Of a stretch of DNA of 64,000 nt, positions 1 through 8,746 are shown in pieces. Both the position numbers and the translations under genes were made by a program. How positions within the stretch are numbered: the first letter of the stretch is position 1; each line of letters begins with the position of its first letter. Location of the stretch: assembly GCF_046127645.1 (NCBI RefSeq), contig NZ_CP175919.1; one strand, given 5' to 3'. This DNA is from Clostridium_F caseinilyticum. Its GTDB lineage: Bacteria > Bacillota > Clostridia > Clostridiales > Clostridiaceae. Below the pieces are notes generated by a model that saw nothing but the letters and a program-made list of their open reading frames with translations, did not search any database and had not been told where the DNA came from.

Positions 1-8
1 AATTAAAT

Positions 9-779
9 CTATTTTGTTTCCTCAAATGCATATATAGCTGCACCTAATGCTCCAGTTAATTGTGCTAATTCTGGCACTTTTATATTATGACCTATTTCCC
101 TTTCCATAGCCTTTACTATTCCTTTATTTCTAGCTACACCACCTACCATAACTACTTCGTCCTCAATTCCTACCCTCATAGCAAGAGTTGATACACGTCT
201 TACTACAGAAGTATGGATTCCTGCTACAATATCTTCTTTTTTAGCATTTGCTGATAGGTGAGAAATTACCTCTGATTCAGCAAACACAGTACAGGTACTG
301 CTAATTGAAACTTCCTTTGTGGATTTTTCTGATATTTCTCCTAGTTTAGAAACATCTGTCTCAAGCACCCCTGACATAACATCTAAAAATCTTCCTGTAC
401 CAGCCGCACATTTATCATTCATGATAAAATTCATAAGTTTACCCTTATCATTTAATTTCATGGCCTTAGCATCTTGTCCTCCAATGTCTATTATAGTTCT
501 TGCACTCGGTATCAAAAATGCTACCCCTTTAGCATGACAACTTAGTTCACTAATTTGCTTATCTGCTTTATATTGCATTCTTCCATAGCCTGTAACTACA
601 GTTTTTTCTATGTCATTTTCTGTTAGATTAGATTTTTCTTTTAATTCTTTTATTAATTTTAGAGGTCCACTAGTTCCAGTTCCAACAGGTACTAAAACAC
701 TAGCAACTATTTCCTTTCCATCTTTCATAATTACACCTTTAGAAGTAGTAGATCCTATGTCTAATCCCATTGTGTACAT
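9..779 (-). CDS. hadI: 2-hydroxyisocaproyl-CoA dehydratase activator (HadI)
   Basis: This is the 256-residue ATPase that injects one high-energy electron into the HadBC dehydratase. It belongs to the BadF/BadG/BcrA/HgdC activator family. The sequence shows the N-terminal phosphate-binding motif MGLDIGSTTSKG, the STGYGR-like motif (VVTGYGRMQYK), DIGGQDAK, and the two cysteines that should bridge a [4Fe-4S] cluster between two subunits (NDKCAAGTG near residue 125 and SSTCTVFAESEV near 161), then the C-terminal VGGVARN and GALGAA motifs. Length is normal for the family. The first ATG is preferred over the ATG three codons later because the G-rich ribosome site is 7 nt upstream of it. In C. difficile hadI lies between hadA and hadB; here it comes last, after a transporter gene, so the operon has been rearranged. 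Confidence 0.93.
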   Translation of the reverse strand: MYTMGLDIGSTTSKGVIMKDGKEIVASVLVPVGTGTSGPLKLIKELKEKSNLTENDIEKTVVTGYGRMQYKADKQISELSCHAKGVAFLIPSARTIIDIGGQDAKAMKLNDKGKLMNFIMNDKCAAGTGRFLDVMSGVLETDVSKLGEISEKSTKEVSISSTCTVFAESEVISHLSANAKKEDIVAGIHTSVVRRVSTLAMRVGIEDEVVMVGGVARNKGIVKAMEREIGHNIKVPELAQLTGALGAAIYAFEETK

Positions 780-860
780 ATACGTACCCCCCTTTTTTAA
801 ATATTTTAGTATAGTAATTATTATTCAGACTCTACAGTTGATATACCATACTTTTATCCT

Positions 861-2651
861 TTATATATTATGTTGTTCTTCCTCTGGTATACTGTCCTGC
901 TCTTCTTTTGCTACATTTCCCTCATCTTCTTTAGATATGTTGTCTTTTCCTAATTTGCTGTCCTTATCCTCATTAAATGTTTCATTTTCATTTTCTACTG
1001 ATTCAGCATCCTTCTCTTCCTTTGACACAGTATCTTTGTCTTTTTCTGATTCATTATTTTTATTCTCTGTTAATGCACTATCTTCCTCATTTAATGCATC
1101 ATGATCTTTATTTAATACATTATTTTGATCTTCATCAGATATATTTTCTTCCCTTTCCTTTAGTCCACTATCCTCTTTTTCTAACATATCATCATGATTT
1201 CCCTCTGATACACTGTTTTTGTCTTCACTTATTGTATCATTTTTCTCTTCTTTTAATACATTGTCTTCTTCATTCAGCGCATCACCTTTATCTTCCACTG
1301 CTATGCTATCTTTATTCTCAGTAAATATATCATCTTGTTCTTCTTTTAATTCATTGTTCTCTTCTTTTATCACGTCATCTTTATCTTCCACTGATTCGTT
1401 ATCTTTATCTTCAGTGGATATATCATCTTGTTTTTCATTTAATTTACTATTCTCTTCTTTTAACACATCATCTTTCTCTTCTTCTAATGCACCATTCTTA
1501 TTTACATTAGACATATTTTCTTCTCTTAATATACTTTCTTTCTCTTTTTTAAATCTCTTATTTTTTATTCTTCCTACTACTATACATGGAATAACTACAG
1601 CAAATATACCAATTATACCTACATATCCATAGCCTATAACAACTATTTTTGTTAATCCGAATAATGAAATTGCCATAGATAGTACCATACAAACAAGAGA
1701 AATTAATCCTCTTCTTTTTTTAATATTCTCTGGTTTTTTAAAAACATGTTCAAATCTAGCTACTGCTCCAAATACACATCCTATACCTGTGGATACAAAA
1801 GCTAAAAATAATACTACTGAATAAGCAAATAATAAAAAATTACTATTAAATCGTTTACATATATATAAAATTGGGATAGTTTCCTTTTCTGCTCCTGGCA
1901 TCCATGCAAGCAGCATTATACAGGATAATGTGATCATTACACCATTTAAAATAACTCCTAAAAACATTGACTTATTAATGGCTTTATCAGATTTTAAAGT
2001 ATCACTTGCACTTAATACAATGGCAACAACAAAGGCTTGATAACCTGCATATCGGAGTCCACTGTATAAAATTGTACCAAAGGATGCTGATGAATATTTT
2101 GTAGAAACAAGATGTGATAAGTTAGCTGAATTACTTGATATACCTACAATTACTATTATTGTTAGAAATATTAATATTAGAATAGTTATAATAGTTGAAG
2201 CTTTTCTTATTAAGTCTGATCCATATATAGTTAATATATAAAAAATTCCGCCTGTAATTAATACCCCTATTAAATAATTGACTCCATAAGTCTCCATCAA
2301 AGAAGCGGAGCCTGCTATAGATCCTCCTGTACCTAATAAAACTATCATTAAATATCCTATTTCAAAAATAACAGAAAAGACTTTGTCATAGGGTTCATAC
2401 ATTTTTCTGGACCAGCTTTTATAATCATAAGTTCCATAATTTCTTGCTAAAATTAATGATTCTTTATAAGTTAAACCTATAATAATAACTACAATTGCAG
2501 GCAACCATATAGAATGCCAACCATACTTAACAAAAAAATTCATAGTTTGGTTACCTGTTGCAAATCCTCCTCCTACATGAGCTCCAAACCATACTGCTGC
2601 TACCTGAAAAGCAGTTAAAAACCCCACCTTAGACTTTGAATTTTCACTCAT
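861..2651 (-). CDS. YkvI-like membrane transporter with long acidic repeat tail
   Basis: The first about 375 residues are a multi-span membrane protein of the YkvI-like group in the APC/LeuT-fold superfamily, beginning with a glycine-rich first helix (AHVGGGFATGNQ). It probably moves an amino acid or fermentation product; the substrate is unknown. The last about 225 residues are hydrophilic, nearly all Asp, Glu, Lys, Asn and Ser, and are made of degenerate repeats of about 31 residues (for example DDVLKEEN, DDVIKEEN, then EDK-type blocks). I chose ATG at 2651 since GGGGAGG lies 5 nt before it; the longer reading at 2666 has no ribosome site. It sits between etfA and hadI, so a role in leucine or isocaproate transport is a reasonable inference from context only. 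The acidic tail is not part of the usual family architecture. Confidence 0.8.
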   Translation of the reverse strand: MSENSKSKVGFLTAFQVAAVWFGAHVGGGFATGNQTMNFFVKYGWHSIWLPAIVVIIIGLTYKESLILARNYGTYDYKSWSRKMYEPYDKVFSVIFEIGYLMIVLLGTGGSIAGSASLMETYGVNYLIGVLITGGIFYILTIYGSDLIRKASTIITILILIFLTIIVIVGISSNSANLSHLVSTKYSSASFGTILYSGLRYAGYQAFVVAIVLSASDTLKSDKAINKSMFLGVILNGVMITLSCIMLLAWMPGAEKETIPILYICKRFNSNFLLFAYSVVLFLAFVSTGIGCVFGAVARFEHVFKKPENIKKRRGLISLVCMVLSMAISLFGLTKIVVIGYGYVGIIGIFAVVIPCIVVGRIKNKRFKKEKESILREENMSNVNKNGALEEEKDDVLKEENSKLNEKQDDISTEDKDNESVEDKDDVIKEENNELKEEQDDIFTENKDSIAVEDKGDALNEEDNVLKEEKNDTISEDKNSVSEGNHDDMLEKEDSGLKEREENISDEDQNNVLNKDHDALNEEDSALTENKNNESEKDKDTVSKEEKDAESVENENETFNEDKDSKLGKDNISKEDEGNVAKEEQDSIPEEEQHNI

Positions 2652-2720
2652 ATTATCCTCCCCCATATATATTAGTCGGGTATATTTTTTTATATTTTGT
2701 CATGAATTTGTGCTTATAAT

Positions 2721-2763
2721 AACCTCCCTAGTTCTAATAAATTGATATCAGAATAGGGAGGTT
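2721..2763. repeat. Perfect 10-bp inverted repeat between etfA and ykvI-like gene
   Basis: AACCTCCCTA at 2721-2730 is the exact complement of TAGGGAGGTT at 2754-2763, with a 23-nt loop. No U-rich run follows on the minus strand, so this is not a standard intrinsic terminator. It could be a processing or regulatory hairpin that separates the distal genes from the had core. Confidence 0.55.
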
Positions 2764-2821
2764 TATGATAAAAATACTATAAAATAGTATTGAATGCTTA
2801 ATTTTATAAGATAATTTTATT

Positions 2822-3871
2822 TTAAACTATTTTACTTTGTTCGAATAACTCAGTAATACGCTTGTCATCCTCTAATAACTCTAATAGCTTAGGTACTACA
2901 TCATATAAATCTCCTACTATCCCGTAGTCTGCTACCTCAAATATTGGAGCTGATTCATTTTTATTTATAGCAATTATAATGTCTGATTCCTGCATACCAG
3001 CTAAGTGTTGTATAGCTCCTGAAATACCGCAAGCTATATAAACTGTTGGTTTTACAGTTGTTCCTGTTTGACCTACTTGATGTGAATTTTCAATCCAACC
3101 AGCATCTACAGCTGCACGGGAAGATCCAACTACGCCATCTAATCTATCTGCTAACTGTTTTAATAATTTAAATCCATCAGAATTTCCAAGACCAAGTCCA
3201 CCAGATACAATAAAGTTTGCATCTGTTAAAGATACTAACTCTTTTTTAGATTTAACTATTTCTATAACTTCTGTTCTTATATCATTTTTAGATAAATTTG
3301 TACCTAATTTTATAATTTTGCCTTTTCTATTTTCATCCCTTACAGCCTTTTCCATAACCCCTGGTCTTACTGTAGACATTTGTGGTCTATTATCAGGGCA
3401 TATGATTGTAGCCATTATGTTTCCTCCAAAGGCTGGACGGGTTTGTTTAAGTTTTTTGTCCTCTGGATCAACTTCTAATTTAGTGCAGTCAGCTGTTAAC
3501 CCAGTATCTAGATTTGATGCTATTCTAGGAGCCAAGTCTCTTCCAATATGTGTTGCACCAATTAATACGATTTCTGGTTTAATATTATTTACTGCATCCA
3601 CTATAACCTTTGCATATCCATCGGTAGTATATTTTTCTAATAATGGATCATTTACATAATAAACTTTGTCAGCTCCAAACTGTATTAATTCATCTGCCAA
3701 ATTATCAACATTGTGTCCAAGCAATATTGCACATAATTCTACTCCAATATCATTAGCTATTTTTCTGCCTTCTCCTAATAATTCTATAACTACAGGAGTT
3801 ATTTTTCCCTGTCTTTGTTCTGCAATTACCCAGACATTTTTATAACTACTTAAATCTTTTTTTATATCCAT
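2822..3871 (-). CDS. etfA: Electron transfer flavoprotein alpha subunit (EtfA)
   Basis: This 349-residue protein is the FAD-carrying alpha subunit of the electron transfer flavoprotein that works with the neighbouring acyl-CoA dehydrogenase. The C-terminal FAD domain is visible as VSGGLGLGNSDGFKLL, then GSSRAAVDAGWI, GQTGTTVKP and ISGAIQHLAGM. The N-terminal half has the usual adenine-nucleotide alpha-hydrolase fold pattern (VWVIAEQR, ILIGATHIGRDLAPRIA). It follows etfB by 18 nt and starts at ATG after GGAGGG. In this operon EtfAB with AcdB should reduce 2-isocaprenoyl-CoA to isocaproyl-CoA; clostridial complexes of this type can bifurcate electrons from NADH to ferredoxin, which the sequence alone does not prove. 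Confidence 0.95.
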   Translation of the reverse strand: MDIKKDLSSYKNVWVIAEQRQGKITPVVIELLGEGRKIANDIGVELCAILLGHNVDNLADELIQFGADKVYYVNDPLLEKYTTDGYAKVIVDAVNNIKPEIVLIGATHIGRDLAPRIASNLDTGLTADCTKLEVDPEDKKLKQTRPAFGGNIMATIICPDNRPQMSTVRPGVMEKAVRDENRKGKIIKLGTNLSKNDIRTEVIEIVKSKKELVSLTDANFIVSGGLGLGNSDGFKLLKQLADRLDGVVGSSRAAVDAGWIENSHQVGQTGTTVKPTVYIACGISGAIQHLAGMQESDIIIAINKNESAPIFEVADYGIVGDLYDVVPKLLELLEDDKRITELFEQSKIV

Positions 3872-3889
3872 ATTACCCTCCGATCATTT

Positions 3890-4675
3890 TTATATAATAT
3901 GCTTTTGTTTCAAACTTACAACCAACTTTTCAACCATCTCCTGTGATGTTCCCTCTAGCATAATACCTTTGCCTTTAGGTGCTGGAGTAAAGGATCTAAA
4001 TACTTTAGTTGGAGAAGCCTTAAGACCTACTCCTTCAGGCTCTATATCTAAATCATTAATATTTAAGATTTTTATTTCTTTTTCATAAGCTTCAAATATT
4101 TTATCAACAGCCATATATCTAGGCTCATTTAGTGAACTTACAGCTGTTAGTAGGGCTGGTTTTTTAACTTTAATTATTTCATATCCATCCTCTAGTTGTC
4201 TTTGTACTGTTATTTTGTCTTCCTCTAATTTAAAATCCTCCACATAGGTAACCTGTGGAATACCTAATTTTTCTGAAATTTGTGGTCCAACCTGTGCTGT
4301 ATCACCGTCTATGGCTTGTCTTCCTGCGAATATAATATCGTAATTTCCTATCTTTCTAATTGCTGATGCTATAACCTTTGAAGTAGCCCAAGTATCAGAA
4401 CCTGCAAAGGCTCTATCACTTACCAAATAAGCTTCATCTGCTCCCATTGCAAGGCATTCTCTTAACATAACCTCTGCCTGTGATGGTCCCATTGAAACCA
4501 CTGATATAGTTACATTTTCATATTTGTCTTTCATTCTTAAAGCTTCTTCAAGTGCATTTGCATCATCTGGATTTAATATACTTGGAACACCTTCTCTTAT
4601 TAATGTTCCTGTTTTAGGATCTATCTTTACTTCTGTTGTATCTGGAACTTGCTTAACGCATACTACTATCCTCAA
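3890..4675 (-). CDS. etfB: Electron transfer flavoprotein beta subunit (EtfB)
   Basis: This is the beta subunit of the electron transfer flavoprotein, recognised by the start RIVVCVKQVPDTTEVKID, the segment ALEEALRMKD, the AMGADEAYLVSD block, and GRQAIDGDTAQVGPQI, all typical of EtfB. The longest reading begins at a TTG at 4690, but that codon overlaps the ribosome site GGAGGG. A second TTG at 4675 lies 7 nt after it and gives the normal EtfB N-terminus, so translation very probably starts there, giving about 261 residues. It lies 37 nt after acdB and 18 nt before etfA, forming one unit. Confidence 0.94.
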   Translation of the reverse strand: MRIVVCVKQVPDTTEVKIDPKTGTLIREGVPSILNPDDANALEEALRMKDKYENVTISVVSMGPSQAEVMLRECLAMGADEAYLVSDRAFAGSDTWATSKVIASAIRKIGNYDIIFAGRQAIDGDTAQVGPQISEKLGIPQVTYVEDFKLEEDKITVQRQLEDGYEIIKVKKPALLTAVSSLNEPRYMAVDKIFEAYEKEIKILNINDLDIEPEGVGLKASPTKVFRSFTPAPKGKGIMLEGTSQEMVEKLVVSLKQKHII

Positions 4676-4712
4676 ATTCTTACCCTCCAATTTTGTTTAT
4701 TTCTCAATATAT

Positions 4713-5846
4713 CTATTTAAGAGCTTTTGCAGCAATAACCATTTGCTGAACTTGAGATGTACCTTCATATATGGATGTAATTCTAGCATCTCTATACATT
4801 CTTTCTATTGGATAATCCTTCATAAATCCATATCCACCATGTAATTGTAATGCTTTATATGCTACTTCATTTGCAATTTCTGCTGCATAGTATTTAGCCA
4901 TTGCTGATTCAACACCTGGATTTATGCCATTATCTTTTTTCTCCGCTGCATCATATACAAGCCATCTTGCAGCTTGAACCTTTGTTTCCATATCTGCAAT
5001 AGTAAATTGAGTGTTTTGGAATTTTGCTAAAGGTTTGCCAAATTGAACTCTTTCTTTAACATATTTTATAGCTTCATCTAAAGCACCTTGAGCTATTCCA
5101 AGAGCTTGAGCTGCTACCCCGATTCTCCCAACATCAAGAGTATTTAATGCAATTTTAAAACCTTTTCCTTCTTTTCCAATAAGATTTTCTTTAGGAACCT
5201 TTACATTTTCAAATATTAAGTCCGCTGTTTCAGTTCCTCTAATACCCATTTTATTTTCATGAGCGCCTATTGAAAATCCGTCCCATTTTCTCTCAACTAT
5301 AAAAGCTGAAATTCCCCTTGAACCTTTACCTTTTTCTGTCATAGCTGTTACTATAGCAAAGTCACAAATAGGTGCATTCGTAATAAATGTTTTTCTTCCA
5401 TTTAAAATATAATGATCACCCTCTAAAACTGCTGTAGTTTGACCAGCACCAGCGTCAGATCCTGCTCCTGGTTCTGTAAGTCCAAAAGATCCAATATATT
5501 CTCCTGTAGCAAGAGGTTTTAAATATTTTTCTTTTTGCTTATCTGTTCCAAAATTAAGTAAAGGTAATGCTACCAATGATGCTCCTGCTGTTATAAAAGT
5601 TCCAGTAGATGCACAACGTTTGCTAATTTCCTCCATTATTATGCAATATGAAACATAGTCTGCTCCGGCTCCACCATATTCCTTAGGTATTACAGGACTT
5701 ATGAATTTATATTTTGCAAGTTTTTGTAATAACTCTTTAGGTAACTTTCCTTTAGTATCAACTTCTTCTGGAATATCTTTTAATTCTCTATCTACAAAAT
5801 CCTTTACGGACTTTCTTAAAAGTTCATGCTCTTTTTTAAATAACAT
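4713..5846 (-). CDS. acdB: Acyl-CoA dehydrogenase / 2-isocaprenoyl-CoA reductase (AcdB)
   Basis: This 377-residue flavoprotein belongs to the short-chain acyl-CoA dehydrogenase family and in this setting should reduce the enoyl-CoA formed by HadBC to isocaproyl-CoA. Visible family features are GLTEPGAGSDAG, the RKTFITNAPICDFAIV block, GTETADLIFENVKVP, and LHGGYGFMKDYPIERMYRDA. The catalytic base expected in this subfamily is present as Glu361 in IYEGTSQVQQ. It starts at ATG after AAAGGAGGAA. An unusual 463-nt gap containing a palindromic element separates it from hadC, whereas it is directly followed by etfB. The gene assignment to leucine reduction rests on operon context. Confidence 0.93.
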   Translation of the reverse strand: MLFKKEHELLRKSVKDFVDRELKDIPEEVDTKGKLPKELLQKLAKYKFISPVIPKEYGGAGADYVSYCIIMEEISKRCASTGTFITAGASLVALPLLNFGTDKQKEKYLKPLATGEYIGSFGLTEPGAGSDAGAGQTTAVLEGDHYILNGRKTFITNAPICDFAIVTAMTEKGKGSRGISAFIVERKWDGFSIGAHENKMGIRGTETADLIFENVKVPKENLIGKEGKGFKIALNTLDVGRIGVAAQALGIAQGALDEAIKYVKERVQFGKPLAKFQNTQFTIADMETKVQAARWLVYDAAEKKDNGINPGVESAMAKYYAAEIANEVAYKALQLHGGYGFMKDYPIERMYRDARITSIYEGTSQVQQMVIAAKALK

Positions 5847-6059
5847 ACTTTCCTCCTTTTAAATTTAACCCTCTAATAAACTGCATCAATTTTTCATTTC
5901 AAAATACTTCCATAAACAATATGGTTATTTTAGTAAAACATTAAATAACTTTACTACTAACTTCACATTAATAATTAGTATGAAAGTAATGTTGACTTTT
6001 TAAAAACTTATACAATTTATAGAGTGAATTTAATTATTTTTTATGAAAAACTGCTTTTA

Positions 6060-6240
6060 TATTATAATTTATAATCCTAATACTCCTCATAGAATTATCC
6101 ATATATCTAAATAAACATTTATTTATAACTCCATCTTTGCTTCTTATTTACAGTGTAAATAAAGCTCCCCCTTAGATAAACATTTCCTAAGCTTTAGTGG
6201 GAGTAAAAACTCCCTCTTAAGCTCAGAAATCTGTTTATTA
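6060..6240 (-). repeat. Palindromic element (beta family, copy 1) in the hadC-acdB gap
   Basis: A strong hairpin lies at 6182-6230: 23 bases ending GTGGGAGT, a 4-base A loop on the plus strand, then the complementary ACTCCC side. The same hairpin type (TAAGCTTTAG...GGGAGT / ACTCCC...) occurs at 26247-26296, 32965-33010 and 45865-45909. The nearby sequence at about 6070-6085 (AATACTCC) matches the outer part of the other copies. It fills the 463-nt gap (5847-6309) between hadC and acdB; the rest of that gap holds no recognisable gene. Confidence 0.6.
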
Positions 6241-6309
6241 AATTTAAATAAATAATAATTTTCTAGTCTTCATGAAAACTTTAAATTCTAACCTAGTATA
6301 AAATTATGT

Positions 6310-7437
6310 CTATAATATCTCTGAGAAAGTTTGAATTCTTGTTCTTATTTGTTCAACGCTCTTATTTTGTTGGTCTACTTCTATCATAGTTGTAGGTATG
6401 CCTTCTTTTTCAATGTCCTTTTTAACAATTGGATAGTCATATTCTTCTGGGTCACAGAATTTCATCATTGCAAATACTACACCCTCTATTCCTTTAGCTT
6501 TGCCTTCCTTTGCAATTAGTGATCCTCTAAGTTTTTTAGGATCATATGCTAAAGAACATCCTTCAATATTTGACCATTGTCTTGCCAATCTATCTAATGC
6601 GTTCTTTCCTTCTGGTACGTCTGTTCTAAATTGTCTACTTTCTTGAGCTAAATCATCTGCTACTATTCTTAAATTATTTTCTTCAAAAACATCAAGCATT
6701 TCTTTTGAATCTAAAAGTATTCCAGTTACTAATACTTTTTTGCCATCATATTTTTCTTCTGGTAGAACGCTTAATAATTCATTTAATTCTTTTACTATTT
6801 TTGTGTGTTCATCTTTTCTCATAAAGAATCCACTCTTAATAACAAGATTTCTTTCATAGTTATTTATTGTATTAGGATGTTTTGCTGCTTCATCTACAAA
6901 AGATCTCATTACTTTTCTATGTTCATTGTATATTTCTATACTATTTTGCAGCTCATCTTCGGTTATTTCTTTTCCTCTTATTTCTTCTATTTTTGATTTT
7001 ACATGTTTATATTCTTCAACTAAATACTCTACGCCGGCTTCTAATTTTCTATTTTGAGGATGAACTAATGCAATATATGGAATATCTTTAATGGCAAACT
7101 TCCAATTTTGTCCCATACAGTTTAATGTGTCACACATTCCTGGAATAATAACAGCTGATAATCCCTCATATACCCCTTTTAAGCCAAACTCCATACAAGA
7201 TTGCATTATGGAGCAACAAAATGCTGGATAATATTGTTTAGCTAAATTAGCTTCAACATCGCCTCCCCAAATACCTATTGGAAGCATATCTGCTGCATAT
7301 ACTATTTCCTCTGGAGTATATACTGGGAAGCATCCTATTACTTTATTTCCTGTTCTTTCTTTATAATCTGAAACAACTTTTTTAGGGTTTTTAACCACTA
7401 CCTCTAATTTAGATAAAATATTCTTTATATTATCCAT
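6310..7437 (-). CDS. hadC: 2-hydroxyisocaproyl-CoA dehydratase beta subunit (HadC)
   Basis: HadC is the smaller subunit (375 residues) of the [4Fe-4S] dehydratase that removes water from (R)-2-hydroxyisocaproyl-CoA. The HgdB-family pattern is clear: GCFPVYTPEEIVYAADMLP, the cysteine segments AFCCSIMQSC and PGMCDTLNC, the downstream FCDPEEYDYP, and the C-terminal signature TTMIEVDQ...EQIRTRIQTFSE. Its ATG overlaps the hadB stop as TAATG, so the two are translationally coupled. The enzyme must be activated by HadI, encoded at the far end of the operon. A long gap follows before acdB. Confidence 0.95.
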   Translation of the reverse strand: MDNIKNILSKLEVVVKNPKKVVSDYKERTGNKVIGCFPVYTPEEIVYAADMLPIGIWGGDVEANLAKQYYPAFCCSIMQSCMEFGLKGVYEGLSAVIIPGMCDTLNCMGQNWKFAIKDIPYIALVHPQNRKLEAGVEYLVEEYKHVKSKIEEIRGKEITEDELQNSIEIYNEHRKVMRSFVDEAAKHPNTINNYERNLVIKSGFFMRKDEHTKIVKELNELLSVLPEEKYDGKKVLVTGILLDSKEMLDVFEENNLRIVADDLAQESRQFRTDVPEGKNALDRLARQWSNIEGCSLAYDPKKLRGSLIAKEGKAKGIEGVVFAMMKFCDPEEYDYPIVKKDIEKEGIPTTMIEVDQQNKSVEQIRTRIQTFSEIL

Positions 7438-8669
7438 TATTTGTTTCCTCCTTTCTTTCTTTCTTCCATAACCTCTACTAAACCTTGCAGTCTTGTTTCA
7501 AACTGAGCCTTACTAAAGTTTCTTGGATCTGCTTGGTCTCCATCGAAGCCTGCATATGGTATGCCTGTTTCTTCAAAAACTTTTCTTTCCATTTCATATT
7601 GTATAAAACTCATTAATTTACAGCTTCTATTCATATGATAGAATGCTCCATCACAATTTCCATCTATTAAAGAATCTATTCTATATTTACACATTGTTTC
7701 TAAATTAACATTGTTAAACATAGTACTATAAGCTTTAGCCATTCCATCTAAATCGTTTACTTCATATTGCAAAGCCCAGGCATGAGGGTAAACGCTTCCA
7801 GTCATATTTACACCATAACCTGCTAAAGTTCTCATCTTATAACCTATATATGGCCAGCATGGAATTCCTTCCATCATAATTCTATATTTTTCTTCTCCTC
7901 TAAAAGAAGTTGCTTTATTTTTAATATTGTCTTCCAATTCAGAAATCAATAATTTGAAAGCTTCTGTAGTTTCTTTTTTACCCCTATAACATACAATAAC
8001 AGCCATATAAGTAAATAAGTCAAATCCATTCATTGGTGATGGAAAAGATCCTGATGGTAAACTCATAGAATATTTCCAAAGCTTACCGTTCTCAGCGGAG
8101 ATTTTCATAACTTCTTCAAACTTTTTAGGATCAAATTTCTTTCCAGAAATCTTTTCAAGTTGTTTTATAGCTTCTTCAAATTGAGCTCTAAGATATTTAA
8201 TTCTATTTTCTGTTACTTCATCTTCATTATTAAATGTAGTATCAATCATTATTAATGGTATATCTAATTCCTTTGCAATGTTTTCGTACCATTTAATAAC
8301 CTGATTACAAATATTATTACAGCAACATATAAAGTCAGGCTTTGGCATATTTAAGTTTTCTGAGCCACCCTTTTCTAAAAGTCCAAAATTTGTTCTTGCA
8401 TATGCACATAAATCAATTGAATATCCAACACTTTCCGCAGCTTCACAAAGAGATAAGGATTCTTTTTTAGCTGCAACTCCTGCTGCTTGATTTTCTGGAT
8501 ATAATACATCTAAATCAAAAACTTCTACTAGTTCCTGTGGGAATACAGAAGTTGACCAACCAACTGGTTTTCCTTCTTCTTTTGCCTTCCAAGCGTCTGC
8601 ATAAGATTTAGCTAATATACCATTAATCACTTTTGCTGCTTTCTTTTTGTCGTCTTTTTTATCAGCCAT
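7437..8669 (-). CDS. hadB: 2-hydroxyisocaproyl-CoA dehydratase alpha subunit (HadB)
   Basis: HadB is the larger subunit (410 residues) of the radical dehydratase. Motifs agree closely with the C. difficile protein as I remember it: VGWSTSVFPQEL, LYPENQAAGVAAKK, DLCAYARTNFG, the cysteine segment CCCNNICNQVIKWYEN, GIPCWPYIGYKMRTLA, YHMNRSCKLMS, and YAGFDGDQADPRNFS near the C-terminus. This similarity supports 2-hydroxyisocaproyl-CoA rather than phenyllactyl-CoA as the substrate, although that is inference. It starts at ATG behind GGGGAGGAA and lies 77 nt after hadA. In C. difficile hadI would sit in this position. Confidence 0.95.
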   Translation of the reverse strand: MADKKDDKKKAAKVINGILAKSYADAWKAKEEGKPVGWSTSVFPQELVEVFDLDVLYPENQAAGVAAKKESLSLCEAAESVGYSIDLCAYARTNFGLLEKGGSENLNMPKPDFICCCNNICNQVIKWYENIAKELDIPLIMIDTTFNNEDEVTENRIKYLRAQFEEAIKQLEKISGKKFDPKKFEEVMKISAENGKLWKYSMSLPSGSFPSPMNGFDLFTYMAVIVCYRGKKETTEAFKLLISELEDNIKNKATSFRGEEKYRIMMEGIPCWPYIGYKMRTLAGYGVNMTGSVYPHAWALQYEVNDLDGMAKAYSTMFNNVNLETMCKYRIDSLIDGNCDGAFYHMNRSCKLMSFIQYEMERKVFEETGIPYAGFDGDQADPRNFSKAQFETRLQGLVEVMEERKKGGNK

Positions 8670-8746
8670 TTATATTCCTCCCCTTTCTAAATCTAAGTTT
8701 TATACCCTCCATTTAAAAACTTACATTAATCTATCTTAAATCTACC

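Noticed and set aside
610..1632. Long plus-strand frames rich in Ser, Phe and His opposite the acidic tail of the YkvI-like transporter.
   Set aside because: They are antisense shadows of the repetitive Asp/Glu/Lys codons; no start signals and the minus-strand gene is clearly real.
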